Source: an uncultured Alphaproteobacteria bacterium
Lineage (GTDB): Bacteria > Pseudomonadota > Alphaproteobacteria > Micropepsales > Micropepsaceae
Assembly (NCBI GenBank): GCA_902826695.1
Contig: CADEFU010000009.1
Span: forward strand, 121,101-185,100
DNA length: 64,000 nt
Direction of reading: 5' to 3'
Below, piece by piece: positions 44,331 to 53,201 of the stretch. Positions within the stretch are counted from its first letter, which is position 1. Each line of letters opens with the position of its first letter. The position numbers and the translations under genes are program-made. Below the pieces are notes generated by a model. That model did no database searches. It had not been told where the DNA came from and saw only the letters and a list, made by a program, of their open reading frames with translations.

Positions 44331-45329
44331 CTAATTTTTGATGGCGGCCGCGACGATGTCGGCCAAGCGGTCGAGGTGGTTTTCGATCATCGGGGTTAGG
44401 GACTCGAGTTTGGCGGCGATTTGTTCCGGCGTTGCTTCGCGTACAGGCAGGACGGCGAGGCGGTTGTCGGCAGCCAGAGAGTCTACGGCTTCGTTGTCGC
44501 GGAACGGCTTCGTCACGGCGGGCTTCAGCACGATCACGGGGCGGCGGGCGGCGACGCCTTCGGTGATCATCGACATCGAGTCGCTTGTCACCATGATGGC
44601 GTCGGCGGCGTAACCCTCAGCGATCGAGCCTGTGCCGGCTTTGCGATGATCGATGAACGTCTCGACGATGTCTGCGCGGGCGAGCTGCGGGCCCAGGGCA
44701 TCGTAGAATTCCGCAGGCGTGCGGCGCGACGTCACGAGAATGAACCGCACGCCCTGCTGCTTTGACATTGCCAACATGAGCTTGCCTAGGGCTTGCCAGT
44801 CGGGCTCGCGAAAGTCAGCGGCAGGTGTCGGACCGCCGACGAAGATGGCAATCCTGAATGGCGTTGCGGGCCAACGCTTTGGTGCGGGAAAGGCGTCAGG
44901 ATCGAGCGCACAAGGCTTGAGCGCATAGGCTGTGTTCGGGAGGGCTGCTTCCGATTTGTACGGCGTCAAGACGAGCGCGAACTCACCGGGTCCGATATGG
45001 CGCGGGGTGCCGCTGAAAATGTTCGGGACACGATGCTTCTTGGCGAGCGCGATGTTGGCGGCAAGCGTGTTGCCCCCCGCCGAGACGATCGCATCGGGCT
45101 TTGGGTAGGCACCGTCCTTCAAGCCGTAGAGCCAACGCAGCACCAGACCCGGCGGAAGCCATCGCGCGGCGTAGCGCGCGAGGCGGCGCGGGAAGATACG
45201 CGGCTTGATGAGTTCGATGCGCTCGACCTTTGTTGCGATGCGCCGACCGAGGGCGAGCACGATCGCTTCGCTTTGGCGGAAGTGGCCGGGTCTGCCGTCG
45301 GAGAGCAGGAGGATGGTTTTTTCCGCCAT
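44331..45329 (-). CDS. ELM1/GtrOC1-family putative glycosyltransferase-like protein
   Basis: 332 residues from the ATG at 45329. ILLLSDGRPGHFRQSEAIVLAL and DAIVSAGGNTLAANIALAKK mark the family known as mitochondrial fission ELM1, widespread in alphaproteobacteria. The C-terminal half (TSDSMSMITEGVAARRPVIVLKP) resembles GT-B nucleotide-sugar binding. The bacterial members are probably glycosyltransferases. It is 5 bp from the GT4 gene on the same strand. Confidence 0.85.
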   Translation of the reverse strand: MAEKTILLLSDGRPGHFRQSEAIVLALGRRIATKVERIELIKPRIFPRRLARYAARWLPPGLVLRWLYGLKDGAYPKPDAIVSAGGNTLAANIALAKKHRVPNIFSGTPRHIGPGEFALVLTPYKSEAALPNTAYALKPCALDPDAFPAPKRWPATPFRIAIFVGGPTPAADFREPDWQALGKLMLAMSKQQGVRFILVTSRRTPAEFYDALGPQLARADIVETFIDHRKAGTGSIAEGYAADAIMVTSDSMSMITEGVAARRPVIVLKPAVTKPFRDNEAVDSLAADNRLAVLPVREATPEQIAAKLESLTPMIENHLDRLADIVAAAIKN

Positions 45330-45334
45330 GCCGC

Positions 45335-46486
45335 TCAGCGGGCCGCCGCTATCAAGTTGCGGTAGATCTTCAAGGTCGCGGCGCACATCGCATCGACCGT
45401 GTAGGATTTCAGCACGCGTTCGCGCGCCGCCGTGCGCATCGCTTCGCGCCGCTCCGGCGGCATGGCGAGCGCCTTCATGAGCAGGTCCGCAAGCGTGTCG
45501 GCGTCACCGGGCGGGAACAGGTAACCGGTCACGCCGTCGGCGACGGTTTCGGTTTGGGCGCCAAGGTCCGACGCGATCAGCGTGCGGCCCATGGCCTGGG
45601 CTTCGACGGCGGCACGGCCGAAGGCTTCAGGTTCGATCGAAGGTGCGACCACGATGTCGGCAACCATGAAGGCGGCAGGCATATCGCTGCAATGGCCGGG
45701 GATACGCACGCATTGGGCGAGGCCGTTCGCGTCCACGGCGGCGATCAGTTCCTGCACATACGTGTCGCGCTGTTGGGCGTCGCCGACCATGACCGCTTCG
45801 AAGTCTTGGTGCGGCAGTTTGGCGAGCGCTTCGATGAACGTCAGTTGGCCCTTCCAGCGCGTCAGACGGTTCGGGAGCATGATGACCGGCTTGCCGGGCC
45901 GCAGGTTCCACTGTTTGCGGATTGTCTCGATGCGGTCGGGCGTGACGTTTTCGGGCGTGAAGGCTTGGATGTCGATGCCGCGCGGTATCACGTGCAGCCT
46001 GATCTCGCTGACATTGTGTTCGGCGCGGACGTGGTCGGCGGTGAAGTTCGAGTTCGCGATCACCGCATCGGCGCGCGCCATGATCGAGTTGTACCAGCGC
46101 TTGAGGCTGCTCTTGGCGTTGTAGATGCCGTGGTAGGTGGCGACATACTTTGCCTTGGTGCGGCGGGCGGCGAGATACGCGCTCCACGCGGGGGCGCGCG
46201 AACGCGCGTGAACGATGTCGATGGTGTGCGCGACGATCACGTCCGCGAGCGTGTTCGCGTTACGCCAAATGGTGAGCGGGTTCTTGCTATCGAAGGGGCC
46301 CAAGATCAGCTGCGCGCCAGCGGCTTCGGCTTCGCCTGCAAGCCTTCCCCCTTTGGTCGCGATCCAGGCTTTGCCGCCGGCCGCAACCACGGCGCGCGCG
46401 ACGTCGACGGCGGTGCGCTCGGCCCCGCCGGCGTCGAGCGCCGGGATGACTTGAAGGACGGAAAGCTGTGCCGAAGCGAGAGTCAT
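45335..46486 (-). CDS. Glycosyltransferase family 4
   Basis: 383 residues. GT-B fold: VIPALDAGGAERTAVDVARA acceptor loop, HARSRAPAWSAYLAA, YVATYHG, VIPRGIDIQAF, the donor-site RLTRWKGQLTFIEAL, and APSIEPEAFGRAAVEAQAMG with the E-x7-E retaining motif. It transfers a sugar in LPS or capsule assembly. Operon with the ELM1 gene. Confidence 0.92.
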   Translation of the reverse strand: MTLASAQLSVLQVIPALDAGGAERTAVDVARAVVAAGGKAWIATKGGRLAGEAEAAGAQLILGPFDSKNPLTIWRNANTLADVIVAHTIDIVHARSRAPAWSAYLAARRTKAKYVATYHGIYNAKSSLKRWYNSIMARADAVIANSNFTADHVRAEHNVSEIRLHVIPRGIDIQAFTPENVTPDRIETIRKQWNLRPGKPVIMLPNRLTRWKGQLTFIEALAKLPHQDFEAVMVGDAQQRDTYVQELIAAVDANGLAQCVRIPGHCSDMPAAFMVADIVVAPSIEPEAFGRAAVEAQAMGRTLIASDLGAQTETVADGVTGYLFPPGDADTLADLLMKALAMPPERREAMRTAARERVLKSYTVDAMCAATLKIYRNLIAAAR

Positions 46487-46508
46487 AACCGAGTTTTTTG
46501 TGAGGTTC

Positions 46509-47606
46509 CTAAGAGCGATCCAAATGATATGCGTCCATCCGGTGGGCGAACTCGTGGAACATAGCCGAGCAATCTCGATCCACCCTCACCACTCCACCAT
46601 TGAGGGATTCCGGCTTCTTTGTGCGACCAAGGACTCGCTGACTCACCGCTTCGCAGAACGTCGGCGATAGCCCTACTCCGGTACCTGCGATCGTGTGCGC
46701 GTCGAGATTCTTCTTTGGCAGCAAGATCTCCATATTTTGCGAGTGGTAACCCATCCCCATGAAATAGAGCTGTTTAGCGTCGCCAATCGTCGCTTGAATC
46801 GCTCTCGTGGTCTCTGGTCGAATTTCCTCAGTATACGTCGAAATTGAAGCCAACATCCGAGCCCACTCTTGCTCACTGCCGTCGTAAAGCAAATCAAGGC
46901 CATTTCGGCTGCCGAAAGGCCGCCCCATCAATTTTGGTGTCGCAAACGGTGGCGACCAAGCTCCAACAGTGCCGTAAACATGCCTGATATCCGCCGTCTC
47001 GACTATTTTTCCCGCGGTCGTTGGGTGCAGCTGGTAGGTCTGTAGAAGCATCCGGTAGATGAATTGCTCAAGTGATCGGTCGTAGTTGAAGGTCACGAAC
47101 GTCACATTGTTGCTGGCTTTGTCGAATAGGCGTTCGACCTCTCCCGTGCGAACGCCCTTTGTCAAGAGATGCCAAACGGAGAAGAGCCAGGACGCCTTAA
47201 CGGGCTTTACCTCATCCGCGCGGACTTGTTGGAGAGGAACGAAGAGATCGCTCGCCGCCTCCTTTGTGAGAATGGTCCAAGCGATCGCAAGCTTAGCTAA
47301 CTTGACAACCGCTGCGTCGCTTGCGTGGATGTCCATGAACTCGTCGATGGACGGTTTTGTGTCGATTCCGTCACGGATGATCCGTGCTGCGCGCGAAATG
47401 TCGGCTGCGGACATGCCCCAAAGCTGTCGGTAACTGCTGCCCCCAAGCAGGGACCGAATGAACTTGTCACCTTCAACACGGAACTCGCTACTCTCTCTAA
47501 CGGTCAGTATCTTCTTGAGTTCTGATCTTAGGGTTGATCCCAATAAGAAGCCGTGATCCAAATTGGATCCAGCACCCAGCACGAACACGGTATTTTCTGA
47601 GAACAT
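46509..47606 (-). CDS. SIR2-like domain protein, candidate defence NADase
   Basis: 365 residues. TVFVLGAGSN at the N-terminus is the SIR2 nucleotide loop, FVTFNYDRSLEQFIYR the conserved FNYD strand, and RHVYGTVGAW the region of the catalytic His (H-x-H/Y-G). KQLYFMGMGYH resembles the last Rossmann strand. This is the SIR2_2 type, which in many antiphage systems cleaves NAD+. It stands alone, has visibly lower GC than neighbours, and its 5' side abuts a hydrolase remnant, all signs of recent insertion. A defence role is inference. Confidence 0.8.
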   Translation of the reverse strand: MFSENTVFVLGAGSNLDHGFLLGSTLRSELKKILTVRESSEFRVEGDKFIRSLLGGSSYRQLWGMSAADISRAARIIRDGIDTKPSIDEFMDIHASDAAVVKLAKLAIAWTILTKEAASDLFVPLQQVRADEVKPVKASWLFSVWHLLTKGVRTGEVERLFDKASNNVTFVTFNYDRSLEQFIYRMLLQTYQLHPTTAGKIVETADIRHVYGTVGAWSPPFATPKLMGRPFGSRNGLDLLYDGSEQEWARMLASISTYTEEIRPETTRAIQATIGDAKQLYFMGMGYHSQNMEILLPKKNLDAHTIAGTGVGLSPTFCEAVSQRVLGRTKKPESLNGGVVRVDRDCSAMFHEFAHRMDAYHLDRS

Positions 47607-47636
47607 CGAGGGGAGCCTTAACGCAAGATTTTGGCA

Positions 47637-47704
47637 CGTCGATTCGCCCGGACGGGCAGACGATTGCCTATCGCAAAACGGCAGGCCGCGCGACTGGGCC
47701 GGGT
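47637..47704 (+). pseudogene. Remnant of an alpha/beta hydrolase N-terminus
   Basis: The translation TSIRPDGQTIAYRKTAGR followed by ATGPG matches the beginning of alphaproteobacterial alpha/beta hydrolases (RPDG..IAYR...G.GPG). The frame has no catalytic part, and the following DLWLVS does not continue the family. It lies between the SIR2-like gene and the SDR gene and looks like a leftover from a deletion or insertion. Confidence 0.5.
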
Positions 47705-47751
47705 GACTTGTGGTTAGTGAGCTTCGGGCCGCGGCCCGCCAATTGGCTGCG

Positions 47752-48594
47752 TCAGAGCAGCGCTTTTAGGCCTTCGCGGTAGGTCGGGTAGCGCAGGTTC
47801 ACGCCGAGGTCGCTTTTGATGCGGTCGTTCCGCACGCGCTTGGACTCGCTGTAGAAGCTTTGCGCCATCTCGGACATGGTCGCCACCGCGTCCTCGAAAC
47901 GTTCGAGCGGGGGCGGCGGAACGTTGAGCAACGTTGCGGCGTAGGCCATGACTTCATGCGGCGGTGCCGGTTCATCGTCGCAGACGTTGTAGACCGCGCC
48001 CGCCTGCGGTTTCGCGATCGAGGCTTCCAGCACTTGCGCGATGTCGTCGACGTGGATGCGGGAGAAGACTTGGCCCTCGCGCACGATGCGGCGCGCGGTG
48101 CCGTCGCGCAGGCTTTCGAGTTGGTTGCGTCCGGGGCCGTAGATGCCGGCGAGGCGGAAGATGTGGACGGGGACGTTCGCGGTCGCGCCCCAGGCGAGCC
48201 ATGCGTTCTCAGCTGCCAGGCGGCGCTTGCCACGGTCGGTTGCGGGCGCGGTTGGCGTTTCTTCATCGACCCAGCCGCCATGGTGATCGCCATAGACGCC
48301 CGTCGTTGAGAGGTAGCCGAGCCAGCGCGGGCGCCCGAGGTCGTGCACGTGTTGCGTAAGGGCCGGGTCGCCTTCAGCCGTTGGCGGCGTGCTGATCAGG
48401 ATGTGAGTCGCGCCGGCCAGGGCCGCTGGCGCATCCGCCAGCGGGAAGAGGTGCGCCTCGTAACCACGGCTGGCGAGTGCCTTCACCTTTTCGTGGGTGC
48501 GCGCGGTACCTGCGATGCCCCAACCCTTGGGTTTCAGCCGATTGGCGAGCGCTTCGGCGCTGAAGCCTAGGCCAAAACAGAACAAGCGGTTCAT
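47752..48594 (-). CDS. SDR-family NAD-dependent epimerase/dehydratase-like (YeeZ type)
   Basis: 280 residues. FCFGLGFSAEALANRLKPKGW is the NAD(P)-binding loop, GYLSTTGVYGDHHGGWVDEETP and HIFRLAGIYGPGRN are extended-SDR motifs, and RIHVDDIAQVLEASI and YNVCDDEPAPPHEV the C-terminal part. Related to E. coli YeeZ. Substrate unknown. Confidence 0.88.
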   Translation of the reverse strand: MNRLFCFGLGFSAEALANRLKPKGWGIAGTARTHEKVKALASRGYEAHLFPLADAPAALAGATHILISTPPTAEGDPALTQHVHDLGRPRWLGYLSTTGVYGDHHGGWVDEETPTAPATDRGKRRLAAENAWLAWGATANVPVHIFRLAGIYGPGRNQLESLRDGTARRIVREGQVFSRIHVDDIAQVLEASIAKPQAGAVYNVCDDEPAPPHEVMAYAATLLNVPPPPLERFEDAVATMSEMAQSFYSESKRVRNDRIKSDLGVNLRYPTYREGLKALL

Positions 48595-48653
48595 GCAAAC
48601 CCTTCGGAAGTTTAAGGCTTGAATTTAGGCCAGACTCTGCGAAGTCTGCACCC

Positions 48654-49433
48654 ATGGTCAAGTTTCTCCTCATTGCCACGGCGGCGGCGTCCCTCGCGGG
48701 CAGCACGGTCTTTTCCTACAACGCTTGTCTCAAGCGGGCCGATCGTCATCCGGACGAGGCGCTGGAGATGGCGATGGGCGCTCTGCAGGACGGGGACGAT
48801 CCGGGCGCCGAACATTGCGCGGCGGTCGCGCTTGTCGGTCTGCGCCACTATGGCGAAGCGGCCAAGCGGCTCGATGCGCTGGCACGCAAGGCGTCGGCCG
48901 GCGGGGCCGAAGAGCGTGCACAGATCATGGGCCAAGCGGGCAATGCGTGGCTGCTGGCAGGGCAGCCGGAGCTTGCGATGGCGTCGTTCACCGCGGCGCT
49001 GGGGCTCATGCCCGGCGAGGCGGTTTTCCTGATCGACCGCTCGCGCTCGTCGGCGCTGCTCAAGAAATGGACGGCGGTCGAGACGGACCTTTCGGCGGCG
49101 CTGGTCGCGGAGCCCGGGAACGTCGAGGCTTTGGTCCTGCGCTCAAGCGCACGGCGCGCGCAGAAGAACATGCAAGGCGCGATGGGCGACGTGACCCAGG
49201 CGCTTGTCTTGAGCCCCGACTATCCGGAGGCGCTTGTCGAGCGCGGGCTCTTGCGCTCGCGCCTTGGCGACAAGGCAGGCGCGCGCAAGGACTTCATGCG
49301 CGTGCTGGAAATCGCGGCATCCGAAGACCGAAAGACCGCCGACAGTGCGCGCGATGCCGCCCTTACGGCGCAACGCGAGATCGAGCGCATCGAGACTGCG
49401 CCGAAGAAGCCGACGCTGCGGGTGACGCAGTAG
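48654..49433 (+). CDS. TPR-repeat protein with N-terminal membrane anchor or signal
   Basis: 259 residues. Hydrophobic N-terminus (FLLIATAAASLAG) followed by about five TPR-like helical pairs (e.g. NAWLLAGQPELAMASFTAALGLMPG, SARRAQKNMQGAMGDVTQALVLSPDYPEALVERGLL). Predicted periplasmic adaptor. It is divergent from the SDR gene. A REP palindrome follows it. Confidence 0.82.
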   Translation: MVKFLLIATAAASLAGSTVFSYNACLKRADRHPDEALEMAMGALQDGDDPGAEHCAAVALVGLRHYGEAAKRLDALARKASAGGAEERAQIMGQAGNAWLLAGQPELAMASFTAALGLMPGEAVFLIDRSRSSALLKKWTAVETDLSAALVAEPGNVEALVLRSSARRAQKNMQGAMGDVTQALVLSPDYPEALVERGLLRSRLGDKAGARKDFMRVLEIAASEDRKTADSARDAALTAQREIERIETAPKKPTLRVTQ

Positions 49434-49440
49434 GCAGAAG

Positions 49441-49487
49441 GATTGAACCATCCGCCTTCGCCAAAGGCTACGGCGGATGGTTCAATC
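49441..49487. repeat. REP-like palindrome between convergent TPR and queG genes
   Basis: A perfect 16-bp inverted repeat (GATTGAACCATCCGCC and complement) around TTCGCCAAAGGCTAC. The right arm contains the queG stop codon. Its left half recurs at 6408-6444. It may act as a bidirectional terminator. Confidence 0.9.
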
Positions 49488-50612
49488 TTCTCTTGCGGCC
49501 TGCCACTCGGCGCGGACGGTTGGGTCTGGTTCCGTGTCGGCGTGCGCTTGGGTGAGGGTTGCGAACGTGGCTGCGTCGCAGAGGCCGCTGAGGGCCCAGA
49601 TGGCGGCGCCGCGGACGGTGGGGTTTTCGTCGGTGAGGTGGCGTTCGGCGTGGGGCGCAAGCGTCCTGTCACCGGAATTGCCGATCGCGATGAGGACGTT
49701 GCGCAGGAAGCGGTCGCGGCCGATGCGTTTGATCGGGGACTTGGCGAAGCGGGCGCGGAACGTGGCGTCGTCGAGGGTGGCGAGGTCGGCGAGCGCGGGT
49801 GAGGTCGTCGTCTCGCGCGGGTGGAACGCCGCCTCGCGCGTTGCTTTGGCGAATTTGTTCCAGGGGCAGACGGCCAAACAGTCGTCGCAGCCGTAGATGC
49901 GGTTGCCCATGAGGGGCCTCAAGCTCCGCGGGATCGGGCCCTTGTGCTCGATCGTGAGGTAGGAGATGCAACGGCGCGCATCCAGCTGATACGGCGCCAC
50001 GAATGCCTTCGTCGGACAGACGTCGAGGCAGTTCGTGCAGGTGCCGCAGTGGTCGTCTTCCGCCCTGCCCGGCTGCAGATCCAGCGTCGTCAGGATGACG
50101 CCGAGGAACAGCCACGAGCCGTGTTCGCGGCTGACCAGATTCGTGTGCTTGCCTTGCCAGCCCAGCCCTGCGCTTTGCGCGAGCGGCTTTTCCATGACGG
50201 GGGCCGTGTCGACGAAGACTTTTACGTCGCCGCCCAGCTGCTCCACCATCGTGCGGGCGATCTTCTTCAGGCGCTTCTTGATGACGTCGTGGTAGTCGTC
50301 GCCTTGGGCGTAGACCGAGATCGCGGCGCGCGATTTGTCTTCGAGTGCAGCCAGCGGATCGGTCGCGGGCGCGTAGGAGAGGCCGAGCACAACGGCGGTC
50401 TTGGCTTGCGGCCAAAGCGCTTGCGGCGCCGCGCGCTGATCGGCGCGCGCTTCGAGCCAGCCCATGTCGCCGTGATGACCGGCATCCAAAAACGCACGCA
50501 GGCCCTTAGACGCAGCGGCGTTCAGCGCGGCGGGGGCGAAGCCGACGGCGTCGAAGCCTTCGGCCAGCGCCCAGTCGCGGACTCTCTCGCGCAGCGTTGA
50601 GTCAGATTTCAC
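49482..50612 (-). CDS. queG: Epoxyqueuosine reductase QueG
   Basis: About 376 residues. It reduces epoxyqueuosine to queuosine in tRNA with cobalamin and two Fe4S4 clusters. [49 protein letters not shown], then [13 protein letters not shown] and [13 protein letters not shown] (both ferredoxin motifs) and C-terminal HEAT-like repeats. The start is probably a GTG near 50612; no ATG gives the family N-terminus. Confidence 0.95.
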   Translation of the reverse strand: MKSDSTLRERVRDWALAEGFDAVGFAPAALNAAASKGLRAFLDAGHHGDMGWLEARADQRAAPQALWPQAKTAVVLGLSYAPATDPLAALEDKSRAAISVYAQGDDYHDVIKKRLKKIARTMVEQLGGDVKVFVDTAPVMEKPLAQSAGLGWQGKHTNLVSREHGSWLFLGVILTTLDLQPGRAEDDHCGTCTNCLDVCPTKAFVAPYQLDARRCISYLTIEHKGPIPRSLRPLMGNRIYGCDDCLAVCPWNKFAKATREAAFHPRETTTSPALADLATLDDATFRARFAKSPIKRIGRDRFLRNVLIAIGNSGDRTLAPHAERHLTDENPTVRGAAIWALSGLCDAATFATLTQAHADTEPDPTVRAEWQAARED

Positions 50613-50774
50613 CACCAAGACACCAAGCGGCACCAAGTTACACCAAGACGGAAGGTGTCTCACACAATGAAACAATGGAACAATGGGGGGCGGATTCTTT
50701 GGCGCGGCGCGCTTTCACAAGCGGACAGCGCGCTGGCGCGCGCACACGATGCTAACGCGCCGGCAAGCTCCAGC
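50613..50774. repeat. CACCAAG short repeats and single arm of CACACAATGAAACAATG element
   Basis: Four CACCAAG units spaced 8-10 bp (50609-50645) are followed by TCACACAATGAAACAATGG (50658 onward), one arm of the element seen complete at 44212 and 58535. The opposite arm is missing. Confidence 0.6.
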
Positions 50775-51449
50775 TCAGAAATCCAGGTTGGCGTAGTGCG
50801 GCGGCGGGGTGAGGCCGGGGACGCTGTCGGCGAGGATCGGGCGGAAGCTGGGGCGCGATTTCAGGCGCGCGTACCAGTCGCGCGCTTTGGGGAACGCGTC
50901 CCACGGCACGTCGCCGAAATAGTCGACGCAGGAGACGTGCGCGGCCGCCGTGAAGTCGGCGAGGCTGAGCGGCCCGGCCAGGCAGTCGCGGGCGTCGACC
51001 AGCTTTTCGATGAAGGCGAGGTGGCGGCGCGTGGCGTCGAGCGCGCGGCGCAGCGCGGCGAGGTCGGGCTCGGGCGAGGGCACTTGCCGGAAGCGCTTCA
51101 GGTATTTTTCGCGCACGACGACGGAGCCGATCTCGCCGAAGAAGAAGCGGTCGAACCAGGCGCAGAGGCGGCGCACCTCGGCGCGATCGCCCGCACGCTT
51201 GGGCAGTAGCGGCGGGTCGGGGTGCAGCTCCTCAAGATACTCGCAGATCGCCTGCGCGTCGGAGAGTTTCGCGCCGCCGCCGGCTTCGATCAGTACCGGC
51301 AGCTGCTTGGCGGGATCGAGCGGGAACAGCTCGTCACGCGGCTCCCAGGGGCGTTCGGGGTGGCTGTCGAAGGTGAGCCGCTTCTCGCCAAGGATCAGCC
51401 GAACGCGCCGGCAGAACGGGGAGAGCGGAAAATGGTGGAGCTGGCGCAT
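50775..51449 (-). CDS. fzlA: Glutathione S-transferase fold protein, FzlA-like
   Basis: 224 residues. Thioredoxin-like N-domain (LHHFPLSPFCRRVRLILGEK, RPWEPRDELFPLDPAKQLPVL) and helical C-domain. The ending SRPSFRPILADSVPGLTPPPHYANLDF is the hallmark of FzlA, the FtsZ-binding division protein of alphaproteobacteria. FzlA curves FtsZ filaments and is needed for constriction in Caulobacter. Canonical GST catalysis is not required for that role. The name rests on recalled family features, so it is likely rather than certain. Confidence 0.75.
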   Translation of the reverse strand: MRQLHHFPLSPFCRRVRLILGEKRLTFDSHPERPWEPRDELFPLDPAKQLPVLIEAGGGAKLSDAQAICEYLEELHPDPPLLPKRAGDRAEVRRLCAWFDRFFFGEIGSVVVREKYLKRFRQVPSPEPDLAALRRALDATRRHLAFIEKLVDARDCLAGPLSLADFTAAAHVSCVDYFGDVPWDAFPKARDWYARLKSRPSFRPILADSVPGLTPPPHYANLDF

Positions 51450-51484
51450 GGGGGGAGTGTGCGCGGGGAGGGTTTAGGATGTGT

Positions 51485-52060
51485 TCACTCTGGCGGGTCA
51501 TCTTGTTTGCCCTTCTTCAACACGGCCGAGCGCACATCCTCAAAAAGTTCGCGCACTCTCTCTTCTTGTGCTCTCTGCACCTTGGTCGCTTTGTCTAAAG
51601 CATCGGCCGTGTCAATCCAAACTCGGGCTACATCAAGCTGCGCCAGCTTGTTCCGAAGCCGTTCCAGGACCTGTGATAACTCGGAGCCATCCGCATTTTC
51701 TGGTCCAATAAAGTCGATGTCGTAGAAACGATGCACCTCAATCGCAGGCGCGGACTTTGGTTGCTGCTCGACGCCGGTAGTCTTATTCGTCTCAGCTTCC
51801 CGCGCTATGCTGTGACCGGCCCACCAGAAGCTCAGCAGAAGAAGAAGTTTCGAGAAAGTTCCCGGGCAATCGTTCAAATGCGCAGCCCACTCCTCCATGC
51901 GCGTGGCCTGCTCTGCCTCCGGCAGGCGGCGCACGATGATGCGCAGACACCAGTTACGGAAGCGCGGTTGCCACTCCAGCAACTCGTTGAACAGGGCGTT
52001 CACAAGAAGCCCACCACCAAAGAAAATGACGACCGCGGTGAGAATGCCAACTATGTCCAT
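51485..52060 (-). CDS. Small membrane-anchored protein in a PadR operon
   Basis: 191 residues from the ATG at 52060. One strong N-terminal membrane helix (IVGILTAVVIFFGGGLLVNAL) and a second near 85-100 (LLLLLSFWWAGHSI). A charged, helical, probably coiled-coil C-terminus (SELSQVLERLRNKLAQL...KVQRAQEERVRELF) faces the cytoplasm. It overlaps the end of the padR gene by 10 bp, so it is probably the target of that regulator. I do not recognise the family. Confidence 0.65.
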   Translation of the reverse strand: MDIVGILTAVVIFFGGGLLVNALFNELLEWQPRFRNWCLRIIVRRLPEAEQATRMEEWAAHLNDCPGTFSKLLLLLSFWWAGHSIAREAETNKTTGVEQQPKSAPAIEVHRFYDIDFIGPENADGSELSQVLERLRNKLAQLDVARVWIDTADALDKATKVQRAQEERVRELFEDVRSAVLKKGKQDDPPE

Positions 52061-52365
52061 GATGGCACTCCTCGGGACACTTGAACTTCGGAAAGTGCAG
52101 TCTGGGCGCAGCGAATGCCGGCGCCGGTGATTTTGTAGAGACGTCGACGGGGTCGGCCCACTTCGCTGGGGTCCACTTCTTCCCATCGCGCCTCGAACAG
52201 ACCGGCCTTCTCGAAGCGGGAAAGCATTGGATAAAGCGTCCCTGGGCCCACCTTCGCCTCACGTGCGATTTCGGCCCCCGAATGCTCACTTCGGACATTT
52301 TCCAAGAACAACCGCAGGACCTTAAGGGCTTGGGTTGAAATGCGAATCTCTGGCGTCTCAGACAT
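52051..52365 (-). CDS. PadR-family transcriptional regulator
   Basis: 104 residues, the minimal PadR size. Winged helix: ISTQALKVLRLFLEN, SGAEIAREAKVGPGTLYPMLSRFEKAGLFEARWE, and GRPRRRLYKITGAG wing. The C-terminal dimerisation helix is short. It has an operator-like palindrome immediately upstream and a membrane-protein gene downstream, a common autoregulated PadR-effector arrangement. Confidence 0.9.
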   Translation of the reverse strand: MSETPEIRISTQALKVLRLFLENVRSEHSGAEIAREAKVGPGTLYPMLSRFEKAGLFEARWEEVDPSEVGRPRRRLYKITGAGIRCAQTALSEVQVSRGVPSWT

Positions 52366-52372
52366 AACCCAC

Positions 52373-52410
52373 CTATATCGACTATCGATATAGTACCCCT
52401 ATATCGATAT
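52373..52410. promoter_or_regulatory. PadR operator: CTATATCGA palindromes
   Basis: CTATATCGA-CTA-TCGATATAG (52373-52393) is a perfect 9+3+9 inverted repeat. A second site, ATATCGATAT (52401-52410), follows. They start 8 bp upstream of the padR start codon and cover its likely promoter. Confidence 0.75.
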
Positions 52411-52496
52411 TCAAGCAAGAGTGTGTGGCCTCAGTATCCACAAGTCAGTGACGTTACGGAATTGCGAATCCGCCCCAAGGCACCTATCGGGGCTAG

Positions 52497-53201
52497 ATGA
52501 AGAGCTGGTTCCCGTTCACCGACTACGACTTCTACGCCTATCTGGCGAGCGGGAGCCTGTTGATTGCCGCGCTCGACATCACCGGTAACGGCGGGCAACT
52601 GGTTGCGCAGAAGAACTGGCCGGTTGCGCAGGTCATTCTGTTGGTCGCGGCGGCATATGTCGCGGGCCACCTCATTGCCTCGCTCTCGTCGTGGCTCTTG
52701 GAACGCCTTCTGGCGCGGCGCTTGCTGGCCCCGCCGACAGCAATTCTACTTGGCATGAAGAAGGCAACCCTCTTTCAGCGCGCGTTCGCTGCCGTGTTTA
52801 TAGCGCAGTACTACGAGCCCCTTCCCCCTTCGATTGCGAAACGCATCTTCGCGAACGCGGAGGCGGCGCTTCAGACGGCGCCAGGGTCGCTGGAGCAAGA
52901 ACCAGACACGATCTTCCAAGTCGCCTACGTGGCGGCACGGGAATCGGAGGACGCGCGCATGCGCGTGGACGATTTTCGAAACCAGTACGGCTTCTGCCGC
53001 AATATCGCCATGGTGGCCCTGATCGCGGCGATCGCATTTGGCGTGCGCGCAATCCAGACGGGCGACGCGTTCTTCACGACATGGGCCCTGATATCGCTCT
53101 TCGTGGCTGGTGGAATGACCGCGCGCTTCCTGAAGTTCTACTCGACGTTCGCCACCGAAGTTTTGCGCGCGCTCGCACGTGAGCGGAGGGAACCCAAGTG
53201 A
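52497..53201 (+). CDS. Multi-pass membrane protein, partner of MBL-fold gene
   Basis: 234 residues. Hydrophobic segments near 14-28, 42-65, 165-182 and 188-207, with a soluble helical region between (about 95-160). No family recognised. Its stop overlaps the GTG start of the next gene (GTGA), so the two proteins are made together and probably work together. Confidence 0.7.
   Translation: MKSWFPFTDYDFYAYLASGSLLIAALDITGNGGQLVAQKNWPVAQVILLVAAAYVAGHLIASLSSWLLERLLARRLLAPPTAILLGMKKATLFQRAFAAVFIAQYYEPLPPSIAKRIFANAEAALQTAPGSLEQEPDTIFQVAYVAARESEDARMRVDDFRNQYGFCRNIAMVALIAAIAFGVRAIQTGDAFFTTWALISLFVAGGMTARFLKFYSTFATEVLRALARERREPK

Noticed and set aside
50609..50645. CACCAAG repeats as iterons of an origin
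   Set aside because: Spacing is irregular (8-10 bp), only four units occur, and there is no adjacent replication gene. They accompany the palindromic element instead.
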